64,000 bases of DNA from Gongronella butleri (GCA_025201375.1 JAIWZP010000011.1:186001-250000); one strand, 5' to 3'; positions 35,401-48,744 are shown, counted from the first letter of the stretch. The notes: generated by a model not told the origin, from the letters alone. A program made the numbers and translations.

Positions 35401-38400
35401 TCATTTCTTCTTGTCCATGAAGTTGTAAAAGACCTTTTGATCAAGTTCCACGGTCCTAAAAACAAAAAAAAACAAAATAAAAAAAACGAATGGTTACACA
35501 TCTGGAAAAGGCAATCGTCCGCATTGTTTGGCTTGTTTTGTTGTAGCAAGTGGCTAGCGCTTTTTTACCCTATCATCTTCATTCGCTTTTTGCCCTCCTT
35601 TTGCTTTTGCAACAACTTCATCTTGCGTGAGATATCGCCACCATACTTTGAAAAACAAGGAAAAAAAATCAGGGCGTTGCCATGTGAGATTGAGTTGCCT
35701 CCTTCGCCATGAACGCGTCTCTTGTCGCTTTTGTGCAGCCCGACGCGTCGGCAGGGCTCCATTCCCCCTTTTTGCCTGATCAGCCGGCGCGTCACACACA
35801 CGTTTCCACGCGTCTTTTTTTTTCTTCTTATTTTTCCCTCCTTATATTAAAGGCAGCACTTACACACTTGGCTGTCACATTCTTCCGCAGAGCAGACACG
35901 CTATAAAAGAAATAAGGTTTGTTGGTGCCACGGCCGATAATAAAAAAAAAACAGGGGGTGTCTGTGTCAGGCAGCGCCCTCCTAAGCAGAGCCCAGGCAT
36001 TTTGCGCGACGTTGGGCCCAACGTTAGGCGCTTTGAGAGGCCAGATTGGGCAAACCCGTCGCCCCCCATTGGCAATTTCATTCACTTACGTCTCGCGAGC
36101 AATGATTTTGCCGCCAATGGCGGTCTGGATGACAACGTCAAACAGCTGGCGCTGAATCACGCCTTTTAGACGCTTGACCCAATCGCGGCCAACTTGATCC
36201 ACCTGCGAGCGGTGCATGATCACAGAGAGCGCGTCAACGGGCTTGCTGTTGAGTAGCACAGACATCTAGGGGGCATTGGGCGAGATGAGATACATTTTTT
36301 TTTGTTTTGTTTGGAACCATTGTGTGTGTGCAACTACAAGGGACCCCCATTGGCATCCCTCTCTTTTGGCAAATTACCTTGACGAGGTCGCTTTGCTCAT
36401 AGCCATGGTCCTCGTAATCAAAGGACGCGTAGCCAGACGATCGGCTCTTGAGCTCGTCGTAAAAGTCTTGCACCACTTCCGCGAGCGGCAAAACGTACTT
36501 CATCATGACACGCTGGTCGTCCAAATACACATAATCTTGTTGCTCACCACGGCGGCCCTGTTGAAATAAAAAAAAATCAGGGAGAAACAGGGGTAAATGA
36601 AGCAATCTATTTAGCCCTTGGCAGACCGTCTGCTCTTCCTTAGCATCTTTTCCAAGTCGTGGGAGTTGGGGGTGGGCGAATGGCCCAATGACTTACGCCG
36701 CACAGCTCAATCATCTTGCCCATGTATTCCTGCAAGACGCGTTCCAAAAAAAAAAAAAAAGCGTGTCAGTCAAATTGGTGCCTGATTTGACGCGAGCTTG
36801 TACCTCGGGGAAGATCATTGTTGCTAGCACCATGGGTTCTTCGAGCCTCGCAACCTTGAACGCGCGCTCGTCGCTGTCTGGAAAGTCGGTGGGGTTGCGG
36901 ATAATCTGCGTCGTCTTGTCTCTGAAGACCACTGTGTGTAAATTGAGCAATAATTAGCGCTTTCCCCCCTTTTTTTTCAAAACCGAGCGCGTCGCTAAAG
37001 CTCCTTCCCCCCCCCCAATGGTCTGACATTGCCCATTGCCTTTTTTTTTTTACCTCGATATGGCACCGTTGGCTGGGTCACAATGATATTGGCGTCATAT
37101 TCCTAAAAATAGGCACTTTTTTGTTTAAAAAAAAGCTGGGCCCAAGGGGCCATGGCTTGATCTCTGTACAACGCAAACTTACATTTTCAAGACGCTGGCG
37201 GAACACATCCATGTGCAAGGTGCCGAGAAACCCGAGGCGCCAGCCTTGGCCAAGCGCATTACTTAGCAAAAAGCCAAAAAAAAAAAAAAAAGAGCGTCAG
37301 CCAATCATTCTGTGCTGTCTTGTCCACGACGCGTTTTTCTTTTCTTCTTATCGTACCTCGTCTCCTTGTGGACAGACACACTCGCGTCGTTGAGTGTCAA
37401 TTTCTTGATATTGTCGTCGAGTTTGCGGAAATCATTCGTGTCAACCGGAAAAATACCTGCAAAAACCTTTTTTCGAAGAAAAAAAATAAGTGTCAGTACG
37501 TCACTGGCCTCCTCCTCCCCAACGCTTGGTCAGCGCGTCCGTGCATACCTTGGATTGTGCGGGCTGGAAGCCGGGCAAAGGCTTGACACGCGCGTCGACA
37601 TGTGACAATGTGTCGCCAATGTGCGCCTCCGACGCGCTCTTCATGCCACACACCACGTACCCGACTTGACCGGCGTGTCTGGCAGAATGAAAGAAACATA
37701 CAGGATAAGCATGTGCCAAAATCAATCGCGCCGTTCTTAATCATCGCGTGAACAATGACTTACAGATAACCTGTGGGCACCTGTTCGGGGTGCATGATGC
37801 CAACCTAAAGCACCACGAGGAAGAATCGAGTTCATTTAAGTGTGAATATCACGCGTGCGTGCAGAAAATCCAGCCGTTGTGTGGCGCGGGGCGTCCTTTT
37901 ACCTCTGTAATCTCATACTTGGTGTCCGAATGCGCTGATAACACCTTGTCGCCTGAAATTAAATTAAAAAAAAAAAAAAGATGAGCGTCCGTCACTTTCG
38001 TGTGTGCTCTCCCAGTGCCTTGGAAATCACATGCAAACACCAGGATCACGGATCCCTTCCTCCCCCAATTTTGATTTACCTTTGCGCAGGACGCCATCCA
38101 CTACACCGATCATGCAGACCACACCGACGTATTTGTCATACCATGAATCAAAGAGCAGAGCGCGCAGCGGCTTGGTGACCTCGCCTTGTGGACTAGAGTG
38201 TGGGAGACAAACATGTGAATTCGCTTGTCATACGCTTGATACCTTGCTTTTTTTTTCCTTCTTACCAAGGTACGCGCTCAATCACGGCAGGAAGAATCGA
38301 GTCAATATTGACGCGCGACTTTGCAGAGATCTAGCCAAGATGAAAGGATGGTGAATGGGGTGCTGCAAATGAAAGCGAAGTGCGCATTACTTGCAACATG

Positions 38401-39484
38401 TCGGTAGAGTCCAATTCAAACGCGCCGGCCATCTGTCTCGCGACGCGTTCGGGATCCGCAGCAGGGAGGTCGATCTACAAAAGAGAAGAACATGGGTAGA
38501 ATGAGGCAACAGCGACCCCGTGTTTTTGCCTTTTCCTTCTTTTACCTTGTTCAACACGGGTATAATCGTCAGTCCCTCGCCAAAAGCTAGGTAAAAATTA
38601 GCGACGGTCTGCGCCTGAATGCCCTGCGCCGCGTCGACCAGCAACAGCGCACCCTGGCACGCCGCCAGCGAGCGCGAAACCTCATAGCTAAAGTCCACGT
38701 GACCCTGAACGCGTAAAAAAAGTAAGAGATCTTGTCCAATTGGCATCCAATGCAACTTACAGGCGTGTCAATCAGATTGAGCAGGTACTGCTTGCCCTTG
38801 TAGTTGTACAGCATGGACACGGTCTAAGGAATCAAATGTCAAACAAGGGATTTTAGCGCGTCTGGCGCGTTTCTGCCCCCATCCCCCCCCCGCAAAAAAA
38901 AAGACGCTTTACCTGCGCTTTGACAGTAATACCGCGCTCACGCTCGACCTTCAGCTTGTCGAGCACCTGCTTATTCGTCGTGCGCGTCGAAATTGTATTG
39001 GTGAGCTCCAGCAGGCTAGAAAAAAAAACACAAAATTTCAGCATTTACACCCCACACATACCCCTCCCATGTGACAGATATTGTTGTGGAGGTGGTCTTA
39101 CCGGTCGGCCAACGTGCTCTTGCCATGATCTACCAAGTAAAACAAGAATGAGAGTTTGGATCGCAGCCCATATGCGCCGTCGTCTTACCAATGTGCGCGA
39201 TAATGCTGAAATTTCGGATATTCTCGGCTGGGATCTGCGACAGATCTATCGACTTGCCCGGATCGGCCGCCTTTAGCTTCTATACAAGCGCGGCCGCCGA
39301 GTAAAAAAAAAGAACAATGAGCTTGCGGCATGGCTATGAAAATGTAGATCAGCCATACCTCGGTCGTCGATTTTGAGTAGGACCGCCATGCTACGCTGGT
39401 TATTCGCAGTCGTGTCGACAGCACTGCACGCCGTGCTGCTGTACACGGCAAGAACAAGCGCATGGACATTGCGAACGAAGACAA
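35401..39484 (-). CDS. GUF1: GUF1, mitochondrial LepA/EF4 GTPase
   Basis: Twenty-two short exons from ATG 39484 to a stop at 35401 give 658 residues, the usual length. Exons: 39484-39359, 39279-39189, 39129-39102, 39015-38913, 38823-38761, 38704-38546, 38474-38391, 38330-38266, 38192-38080, 37952-37903, 37804-37764, 37678-37549, 37466-37357, 37261-37183, 37102-37054, 36931-36804, 36729-36697, 36557-36378, 36265-36090, 35900-35864, 35645-35569, 35455-35401. Family knowledge: a ribosome-dependent translation GTPase promoting mitochondrial synthesis under stress. Seen here: an Arg/Ser-rich presequence ([14 protein letters not shown]...), [15 protein letters not shown] (G1), [11 protein letters not shown] (G2), [12 protein letters not shown] (G3), VLNK (G4), the LepA-specific [20 protein letters not shown], and the C-terminal [20 protein letters not shown]. 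Confidence 0.95.
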
Positions 39485-40135
39485 AAACAGGGTTTGAGTG
39501 CAAAATGTGAAGAAAAAAGAAGGTAGACCGGGGTAGAACTCGCCGCCCTTTTTACCGTATGGAAACGCCGCCCACTGCGCCTATTCCAGGTTTCCAGCCC
39601 CCGCTCGGAGTATGATAAAACTCGCGTCCACGGCAAAAAAAAAAAAAAAAAATACACATTATTTGCATGATGACATTGTATTTGGCGTGTTTTCTGAACT
39701 TTGCCGGCTTGCTGTGCCTCCAGAAATTTTTTTACAATCTACCTGCCAGCCAATGAAAGACGCATCGCGCGATGAACTACAGTACCGTACTGTAATTGTC
39801 TGTGCGCACTGCGCAGGACGATGGGCCCGCCCGATTTTTTTTGGGCGCGAAATGCCAAACGCGTCAGATTTGTCCTATTTTGCATCTACAGTATCTCGAC
39901 ATCTGGTTCTTTGATCCCGCTCAAAAACTGCTTCATCGCGTTCAGCGCAAAATTTGCAACAAAAAAGCTTAAACCCCCAAGGCGCTACGACCACTTTTGA
40001 AAAATTCAGGGGTCACACATTTAAATCCCAAAGGCGGATATTTTCGAACTCCGAGTGATCAATGCATCCCAAACAGGTAACTCCGACAATTTGCTATTGG
40101 CTGACAAAATGGCAGGTCGCCCCAAACCAAGAAAA
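39485..40135. repeat. Repeats R4 and R3, left half of interrupted copy
   Basis: 39684-39715 matches 5491-5520 and 44137-44160. 39918-40135 matches the first half of the R3 unit at 6014-6250, including GATCAATGCATCCCAAACAG and TTGCTATTGGCTGACAAAAT. Confidence 0.6.
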
Positions 40136-40139
40136 AAAA

Positions 40140-41149
40140 AGCCCAAGCAAAGAGTGATGTCATGGCCATGCCTTGGGCAAACAATGGCCATGCCCTAGCA
40201 AGATCAACTCGGCATGCAAGCATCCTTATCATCTGAATTGATGTGGCGTGCATGCATATTATTATTGTCAATTGAACCAACGTCGTGGCGTGCATGCGTA
40301 TTTATTATTCCCATCTGGACCAGCGTGGCGTGCATGCATATAGTACTGTACTGTTGTTTGTACAAACACTTCCTCGGCGCTTTCTCCGAAGCGTTTCATC
40401 GTCCCCTTCTCTCTCTTATATATCGCCTTCTTCCGGACACTCAATTAGTTTTTCACCACTGAATACTGTACAACACATACCTTCCAATCCCCTTCCTGCT
40501 TATTAAACCCCCTGGCTCTAACAATGGTTTCCAATCAACTTGCCAAGTGTTCTCGTGGGCGCTTCAAGCCGGCTTTTGTGTCACGTCGATCCAAGAAGTC
40601 CCAATACAATATAGGCGCGCGCACGGATCACTGGTCGCCTCCGCCCCCTTGCAATCGGGGACCTCGACGTGTCGGTCCGCGTCAGGATCGTCACAAGTAA
40701 CGCATGATGAACGGTGTCAATCTTGACATGGATCATTAGAGCATGCAAGGCAGCGGATCACAGCCAAGATTCATTCTCGGTCGCACACAGGGCCTGACAT
40801 CTTGCTTTTCCTAGCACATGCTCCATATTAGTGCATAAAGCACAGCATCAGCAGCATGTGCTATGGCTACGCGTGATGCTCATTAGCACTCACATTGCCC
40901 CTTAGTGTAGCATGACGCGCTGGATGCAAAGGGTGCCTAATGCAATGCATTGATTCCCACCATGATCGGACCCTTTGCACAGCCCGAGACTCCGGTCAGA
41001 TCGCCACACAGCTGAATGTCTGACCCTGAATCATCCATTCCCCTCTATTTAAGCTCGCCTTCCCTTAGTCTCTCTTTCTCTTCCCTCTCATCTTTCTTTT
41101 CCTCATTAAAGCCGTACTTTTAGTCCCGTCTTTTCTGTCTTGTTCACTA
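40140..41149. mobile_element. ~1-kb insertion splitting repeat R3, LTR-like
   Basis: The R3 unit is continuous at 6014-6480 but here its halves (39918-40135 and 41150-41390) are about 1 kb apart, so this stretch was inserted or deleted elsewhere. It begins with TGATGTCA and ends with ATTCACA, giving TG...CA ends. It carries two promoter-like stretches (TTATATATCGCC near 40417 and CTATTTAAGCTCGCC near 41045, each followed by a CT-rich run) and short repeats of TGGCGTGCATGC at 40245-40340. This resembles a solo LTR, but I find no clean target duplication. Confidence 0.4.
40524..40700 (+). CDS. Small basic open frame inside the R3 insertion
   Basis: 58 residues from ATG at 40524, about 100 bases downstream of a TATATA box and pyrimidine-rich leader. 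Arg/Lys/Ser-rich (starts MVSNQLAKCSRGRFKP, ends VGPRQDRHK). No family recognised. It might be a leftover of a nucleic-acid-binding polyprotein or chance. Low confidence. Confidence 0.2.
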   Translation: MVSNQLAKCSRGRFKPAFVSRRSKKSQYNIGARTDHWSPPPPCNRGPRRVGPRQDRHK

Positions 41150-41395
41150 GATTCACAAACGGCGATCGACTGAAAAAAGTGCCTACAGTACTTCGGTGCG
41201 AATTTGTTTTCAAAAATTTAAGGTTTGAGACTTCCCAATTAAGATGGTGGATTGCATGGAATTTTTATCATTTTTTTATGTTTTACAGTATTTTTATATT
41301 ATGCACATTTTTGTTGTGCGCTGAGTTCTACTGTAGGAGTACAGTAATAATGGGTTGCAGGCTGCCTGGTGAAAACGTGAAATGTGTTAAGTGTT
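41150..41395. repeat. Repeat R3, right half of interrupted copy
   Basis: Matches 6260-6480: AACGGCGATCGAC, AAAAATTTAAGGTTTGA, TTGCATGGAATT, TGTGCGCTG-G, GGGCTGCA/GGGTTGCAGGCTG. Confidence 0.6.
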
Positions 41396-43949
41396 AGGTC
41401 CCAGCGGAACTTGTGAGAGAAAAAAATAAATGTGGGCAGGGGATAAGGGCAAAAGAAGTGTGTGGGCTAAGCAGGGGTGAGGAGGGTGGACAAAATAATA
41501 ATAAGCAAGGGCTATCATAAATGATAAGGCTAATAAAATGGGGGAGTGTCCTTTCGGCCTCAGGGGCCCCGTCTTGCAACCGCATGGTTGCCGTTTCCAT
41601 TGCGGCCAACGCCACGCGTCCCGTTTCCTCTGTTACCGTGATGGTGACGAAAAGGTTCGAGAGTTGCCACCAATCCAATGGAAAAGCAAGGATCTTGCGC
41701 ATCATGCAGAATGTACTGTACTACAGTTTGCGCCTGACGGGATCCCATCGTACAGTATGTACTGTAGAGCTAAGATGATGATATAATTCAAGATAATAAA
41801 AAAATAGTGTCATTCGTCACTCGTCAGCATCATCATCATCGGAGATGTGTTGTCGTAAGGGTCGCGCTTTTGTTTTTCCAGCGCTGCCATCATCAGATCA
41901 TCCCCATTGAGAAGTCGTCGTGTCCAGGCAGTACGAGGTCAGTAGCTGCTTTTTGCATTTTCAGGCAAATTCTGTTTCTCTGAGGCGTTCCCATCATGAC
42001 GCGCGCTCTTGAAACATGCGCTCTGAGGACGTGGATATCGCCGGAATGCCTACAGTATGTCGGATCCCGACGCGGCGGGTTGTGTCGCCACTACCATCGG
42101 CGACACCATCAAAGCGTGAAGAGCATACTGTATAACGAAGAAAGATTGTTGGGATTATTCAAAAACATTTAATAAATACAGTAATAAAAGAGATGTGAAC
42201 AGTTGGAAGTATCAAGAAGAAATACTGTAAGACAAGGAGATGGGAAAAGATGTTTGGTGTAAAGAAAAAGAAATAAGAAATATCTTGTCATTGGACTTTT
42301 TATACTTGTCCATTTCCTTTTTCTTTACAGCCCTTCGGATGAGTCTTGATCTGGACATCTTGGCACACCGTATTGTCACAGCAAGATTGACATGGTGCCT
42401 AATTGGTGATGCTGCGAGGTGCTCCGGCGCTTGTTTGAGTATTTTTTCAATAAGATTAGACAAATGGACCATTCATCACTTGTGAGAGGATGAGGCGAGA
42501 ACTCATAGGTGCATTCTTCCCATCACACAATGTGACCTGGGCGTAATAAAAGAAGGAAATACGTAATTGAGTGTCCCAATTGAATCATGCTGGTCACCAT
42601 GCGTTGTCAAAAAAAATAAATACTGTAAGCTTTTGACAGCGCGATTTTCCATCGATCCGAGGATCATCTGCAAAATCGGCTGATGTCCATATATAATTGG
42701 TGTATCCGGGGCTTCAAGGCGGGTCAGGTGGTGCGCATGTGCGGGGGGTCGCTGCACTTGCTTCACTTGTACCGGTACATTTCGTTGCTTTTCTTTCCGT
42801 TTCTTTTTTTTCAATTTGCCGCCAATGCCGCACCTTGCACGCCATTGGCTAGGCACAGGAGGTCGGGTGCACGTGCCCTTGGGCTAAGTGGAGTAGTGCT
42901 TGATCTTGACTCGTTTACTTTGATTGTTTGTATGGCTTGTTTCCTTTTCCTTTTTCTTGATTGATTCAAATGTTTGCCTTGCCACGCCATGCGCGTCTTG
43001 GCCAGGCACGAGTACTGTACAGTACAGATGCACACGATTCTTGTTAGATGTAAATGAGGATGGTTGATCGTGTGTCAAATTATTTTTCTCTCTCTTTTTT
43101 TCAAAACGCGCCATTGACGCGCCACTACGCGTCAATGATTTCGAGCGCGTCGGCTCAGCGCTTTTTGCGCACGTTCGTCACTCGACGCGATCTGGGCCGT
43201 GACATGTTGGAAGAAAAGCGAGGCAATGGGCGCGAGTTGGAGTCATAATACAGTATTTATACTTTTTTCCTTCCAACATCGACCAAACGAGATTAACAGG
43301 CGCATGGTAAAGTCAAGAATGGATTAACAGGCGCACGGTAAAGGCAAAAATGGATTAACAGAAGATGAGAAAATGCAAGTACGAAAATGGCAGGGCACAG
43401 GTTGACAGAATTGGCAAAGCAGTGAAGACAAAATAGGCAGAATAGATGAGAAAAAGGACGTTTTGTTGACAACTGATGACAAGAATGTCACACAGGCTTT
43501 CGACAAAAAAGGGCGTGCACGCGATTGCGCGTAAACAAAGTAGAGACGCAATCGCTAAACGTACAATGGATAAGATGTGCACGTGGCGCAGGATGATGGT
43601 ATCATATTCACGGCTATCTTGACTTGTAGCCGTGCTTGGGCAAAGCGGGTGTCAATGGCTGGCAAATGGGCAAGTTGCTTTGTTTTCTGCACATCATGTA
43701 ATAATATAATGATAATAGTCTTCATATCTTTTTTGATTTTGATTCTTTTAAGTCTCTTTTTTTCTTTTCTTTTATTTTTGAATAGAAGTGCGTCTAAGCG
43801 CGTCCATCGCCGCGCTACACGCGTCGCTGGCCTTGCTGACGCGTTGATCTACGAGAACCAAGGCTGGATCGCGACAGGGTGGTAAGAAGATCAGCACCAG
43901 CCATTTGGTCTTGTACAGCGGCAATGACTGAGCGGTGAGCGCCCCAACA

Positions 43950-44080
43950 CATGAGACACCTCAAATGAATCAGCGGACAAACGCGGTAAAAGCGCCTGTG
44001 GTTTTCGGACATTGCGTCAAGTTTTCGGCGAGTTAGCTTTACGTAAGGGGTCGTTTTGGCCCTGTTTTGACCCTGAATTA
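43950..44080. repeat. Dispersed repeat R2, copy B
   Basis: TGAGCGCCCC-ACAC-TGAGAC, AAATGAATCAGCGGACAAAC, TAAAAGCGC-TGTGGTTT and GTCGTTTTGG-CCTGTTTT are shared with 63712-63845. Confidence 0.65.
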
Positions 44081-44756
44081 AAGCATCATCGCGCTACGCT
44101 GCATAAAAATACACATCAACTTTTAAACACCAAAACCGTGTTTCCAGACTTTGCCGGCCTGCTGTGCTTGTATAATTTTTTTACAGCCTACTTGCCTGCC
44201 AATGAAACCTTTGTCAGCCTAAACTATAGCCAAGTGCTCAAGACGAGCTCGCCCGATTTTTTTCTGCACTCGAAAATACCAAAAAAAAAACCTCGTATGG
44301 TGCATACACACTGTAGAGCTAATTGAGCGTATTGGCATGTTGCTCGCTCTCAAGTCAACGTGCCGGATTTCGCAACATGACGGCAACCCAAATCCACTCG
44401 CGCACATAGGCTTTTGATACTCAGCGCGTAAAAAAAAAAAAAAGCGCGCATTGTAGCGATCGCAATGCGTGAGCAAGACCAAACCGACTTTCTTTTTTTG
44501 CAAACGAGACTACGAGAGCGATCGGCGTCGCAGTAGCACGGAAACAGCACGCAGTCGGTGCACAAAAGTTAAAAAGAAGTGTCAAATGGTATTGAACGTT
44601 GTTGAGACCCGTGATCTTTGGGTGCATGGAAGTCAGATGGTCATTCTTTGCCCATTTATGCCGACCAGTCGGAGGCAAGACGCGTATGCGCACCGAACTG
44701 CGGCAAGAGCACGCCATTGAGAAGGGTGGGCACGTGAAAAAAGGAGAAGGTCAATT

Positions 44757-44762
44757 TTTATT
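44757..44762 (-). terminator. Poly(A) signal of the MATE gene
   Basis: TTTATT on the forward strand (AATAAA on the minus strand), 180 bases beyond the stop at 44942. Confidence 0.4.
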
Positions 44763-44941
44763 ATATTGTAAGCTTCGCACGACATGCGCCTAAAAATAAC
44801 GAGCTGTAAATTGTGTGTAATGGGACTGGGGTGGTGCCCAGCACCCGAATGCAAAAAAAGGGGGGAAGGATGGGATGTGTGCATAACGTGCGAAGCAAAA
44901 TAAAAAAAAAATGCTTGTTTAAGGGAGGAGAAAGAGCAAAT

Positions 44942-46286
44942 TTAAGCCAGCAAGGCGTCTGCGGAGCTGATAGAGCAGAGTCGCTGGCGATCCGGGAAGT
45001 GTTCTTGATGATGGAGCTTGTCCTCGGCGAGCTGGACGCGTTCATGAGCCTTGCGTGCCTCTGCATGCCAGTCGACAATCAAGATGAAGATGAGTTGGGT
45101 GGCTGCGGAGATGAAGAGGGCGACGGTGAGAGCGGTCCACAGTCCCATGAGTTCCCAGCCCAGATGGAAGGTCAGGAGGTAGCCGAGGGGTGCACCAATC
45201 GCATAGTACGACAGCAGATTCATGTATGCCGACATCTTTTGGCGGCCGAGACCACGGATCACGCCGCTGGCGACGCCGGCGACGCCGTCCGAGATCTGGA
45301 AGAGCGCGCACACAGGCAAGATGTAGCTGACGCGGGCAACGACATCCTCCTCCTCGGTGAACAGGTAGCCGTACCATTTGCGTGTGACCATAAAGAACAG
45401 CGAGTTGCAGCACGCGAAAAAGAGGGCAAAAAGGATGGACACCAGCGATGTGCGGCGCGCACGCACGGCGTGGAACGAGCCAAGCGCGTTGCCGACGCGA
45501 TTGGACACCGCCACAGAGATGCCGAATGGAATTGTGTACGTAGCCGAAGCAGATGTCAGCAAAATCGATTGCGCAGCAAGATCAATGGTGCTCAGGTACG
45601 ACGCTGCAAGCGCGGTGATCTCAAACGTCCACCATTCCACAGAAACGGCAATGACGCCAGGCAGCGCAAGCTTGATAAAAGGCTTCCAGTCATCCAAACA
45701 TTCGCGCGTCCACCCACCCCACGCCGCCATGCCATCGACATTGCGAATGTACAGCAGCAGCAAGACGAGCATCAGCCAGTAAGAGAAGCTGGTGGCCAGC
45801 GGCGCACTGTCGTGGCGAAAAAAAATAAAGAAAAACAGATGAATATCCCAGGAACGCGTATATATAAAAAAAAAACGAAAAAGGGGGTCTCGCTCCACCT
45901 CCCCCATCTCACGCTTACCCAATGAAGCCAAGCTTAAACGGCTCCACATAGACCAATGTGTAATTGAGAAGCAAGTTCAGGGGCGAGGCGATGAAAAGCA
46001 CATAAGTCGAAGCCTTCATAATGCCTTGAGCCTGCAAGTACTTTTTGATGGCTTCAAAGGCGATGAAAGCAGGGGCGCCAATCAGCAAGCATCGCAAGAA
46101 CAAACCTTAAAAATTAAAAGACGCACAAAAAAAAAAAAAAAAAAATCGATTAGTTGGAAACCCAACTCTATTATTCAACCTTCCCGCGGGAGGCGGCCAA
46201 CGTGCCGATGCTCCCTGTTTCCATCTGATTTCCCTTGCCAAATCCATCCAAAGATCCCACCAACGTGCGCGCATTTTCTATTTTTT

Positions 46287-46320
<34 letters not shown>

Positions 46321-46936
46321 TGCATGGTAGCTGATATCGGGATCCTGATTCAGCATCAGCAAAACGGACTCGCCATTCCACCAAATGCATGCAATTGGCA
46401 CGAACATCAGAGCCAGAATCACAAGCGAGCGCTGCAAATGCACACCGACCAAGGTCTTGTCCTTGGCACCGGTCCATGCCTGGCTGCACAGAGTGTCCAG
46501 AGCTATAAAAATACAAGATGGCAACCGCGTGAGTGTTTGCAACAAGCCGTGTGCCAATAATTGGCCCAGATTTGAAAAAAGGGGGGGAATTGCCATAATC
46601 CCTGTCCTCCTTTTTTTTTTTTCTGTATGACACTTTACCCGTTGTAGAGCCCATGGCAAGACTCCATGCAGTGACACTGGCAAACATGGACGCCAATGCT
46701 GCGGCGCCCAGCTCTGTGGCACCGAGATGGCCCAACGTAAAGACACTGGCAAGCTGCAGCGAATTTTGCAGCAAATACGTGCCGACAATTGGGATGCTGT
46801 TTTTCAAAAGCCAATTGAATTCGATTTTCCAGCTGGCGTCGTCGTTGGCCTCATGCTTGTTGGCCAGGGCGGTGGTATCTTGCTGAATCAGGGGAGTGCG
46901 CTCGCTGGCGCTGTCAGAAAAAGTGGGTTGCGACAT
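44942..46936 (-). CDS. MATE-family efflux transporter
   Basis: Four exons (46936-46639, 46502-46320, 46105-45919, 45806-44942) give 510 residues. Family knowledge: MATE/Erc1-type antiporters export organic cations and metabolites against H+ or Na+ across plasma or vacuolar membranes. Seen here: a hydrophilic Ser/Thr/Asp-rich N-terminus with the SERTPLI acidic dileucine-like sorting motif common in vacuolar proteins; helices beginning NSIPIVGTYLLQN and LGHLGATELGAAALA; the signature SALDTLCSQAWTGA-like ALDTLCSQAW; GAPAFIAFEAIKKYLQAQGI; WWTFEITALAASYL; IPFGISVAVSNRVGNALG; and a long charged tail. The signature is intact. The start at 46936 is the first ATG in frame. Substrate unknown; the sorting motif suggests, but does not show, a vacuolar location. 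Confidence 0.93.
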
Positions 46937-48744
46937 AAGGTTGGAGATCACAGGGGCAGGCGGGGCCGAGACTAAAAAAAATTAGCTATGCTTCAAGTAA
47001 AGATACAGGGATATATGGGGTTTATGCAAGAGAAGGGGGAGAAGCCAAGGCAAATAAAAAAATCACGCCCTGCGGTTTGCCTGCGTTGAAAACGATAAAA
47101 AAAAAATGCGGATAGAAGAAGAAAGAAAAAGAAAGAAAAAAAAAGGGGGGAAAGAAAAGGTAAAAAGGCTTTTTTTTTTTTTCTTTCTTGTCCATCTGAG
47201 CTCGAACCTTGCTGTGACTCACGCCTGTTCAATGCTATCTCGCCATTACCTCCGCTTTTTGCGACGAAGTGAAAGCCAACCCCATTCTTCTTGATTGCAA
47301 TGCGTCGCGTCTGAATCACATTGCCTTTATGCAGATACCGTTCCGCAATTTTAAGAATGCATTGCATTGATCGCTTGAAAAAAGCGGCAAACATGGACAC
47401 AAACTTGATAAAATACCTCATTTCATTGGTGATTGGTGCAGCTTTGCCTACTTTTTGTGCGTGCAGCGGGAATCCAAATAGGACCAATGGTGCGCCGATT
47501 CGCTGCACAAGCATTGACCCCAAGGACGGCGCACCAAACCGAGGTGACACGCCTTGCCCCTTATGGATGGCGAATTCGCGTGCATGCACACGCGCCCTTT
47601 TTGCTGCGCATCACTAGCCCCGCTTGAAAACGCACTGCTACCATCACAAAAATAAAGGAGGTCCGAGGGGCGCGGCAAAAAAAAAAAAAAAAAAGATAAG
47701 AAAAATCACAACCCTCCCTGCTTCTCCTCGCCCTTACTTGCACAATGCACCTGTTAATTTGCTATAGTAGGGGGCCGCTTTTTTCATCTTTGACAAGGTC
47801 AGGATGGCGAAATTCAAAACCAGGGTCACGATATTTCGTGCGGGTTTCAATAGTAAATTCTGTACATGCGTACTTGACGGAACATGTGATTGCAATTGAA
47901 TGCGCCCATCGATTGCGGAAGCCCTTCCGCCCAATTCTGCACTGAGGCGCAGCGACTGCGGCAGGCCAGAAATCACTGCACAGGGACGAGTTGGCAGCGA
48001 AGTGGAGAGAAAACGACCAAATTCAATGTCATCATCCATCTGTCTTTTGAATCCCATAAACAAAATAATAAAACGAGGAAGCTGATCCACTGCGGTAATC
48101 GAGTGGCCATTGCCCAACAGATATTTTGGGGGTTTGGAGTCCTGTTGCCAGATTGGCTTTTTTTTTTTTATGAGTTTTATACTTTCGATATACGATCGAA
48201 CCGCGTCGACATGGCTTCAAACTTCACTTGACTTTTGTGCATGCTCTTGCGTGTGCTTTGGTATTAATGATCAATAACAATGACTAGGTGATGGCCGAGA
48301 TCGAAAGCAAATAATTCACTTTTTTGATGATTCAAGTATATCTATCTTTCCCTGTGTCTTTGAGATCTCATATTTTGGACAATGCTTTTAGTTTCCATGA
48401 ACGATGTCAGTTGCAAATTTTACATGGATTTGACCGCTGTAGCGCCAGAAAAACTCGAATTGACAATTGTTTTGCCGTTTGATGCATTTGTCCAATGCCA
48501 CTTTATCTTGGTTTACATTAAACGTACCGCAGATGTTTTGAGCTTCGGTTCATGTGCTCGCGTCCTGCGTACCAAAAATAAAGCATTATCACAAGTTTGC
48601 CGAGAAAACGACAATAAGGGCTTTTTTACGGTCTTTCCGCCGTTTGTCAATGAATTTTCAAATTACAGTGCAAGTCATGCTTTGAGGACGCGCGTTCAAT
48701 TATTCTCTTTCAAATGAGCACTTTGCCGGAGCTCTATGGGCACT

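Larger units (their letters stand above)
41396..44941. other. Gene-poor repeat region
   Basis: Many TACAGTA/TACTGTA units between 41700 and 43260. 43950-44080 is an R2 copy and 44137-44290 an R4 copy. A short minus-strand frame around 41560-41665 has a Gly/Asn/Arg-rich run (GNRGNGTRGVGRNGNGN) that may be a fragment of an RGG-type protein but lacks gene context. AATAAA on the minus strand at 44757-44762 probably ends the MATE transcript. Confidence 0.4.

Noticed and set aside
44813..45925. 370-residue plus-strand open frame
   Set aside because: Antisense shadow of the last MATE exon.
46993..47589. 198-residue minus-strand open frame
   Set aside because: Half of it is the CT-rich leader of the MATE gene read as Phe/Leu/Ser codons, and the rest has no recognisable product.
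48382..48717. 111-residue plus-strand open frame
   Set aside because: It starts with ATG and has acceptable composition, but no family, splice sites or leader support it, and it abuts a degenerate repeat.
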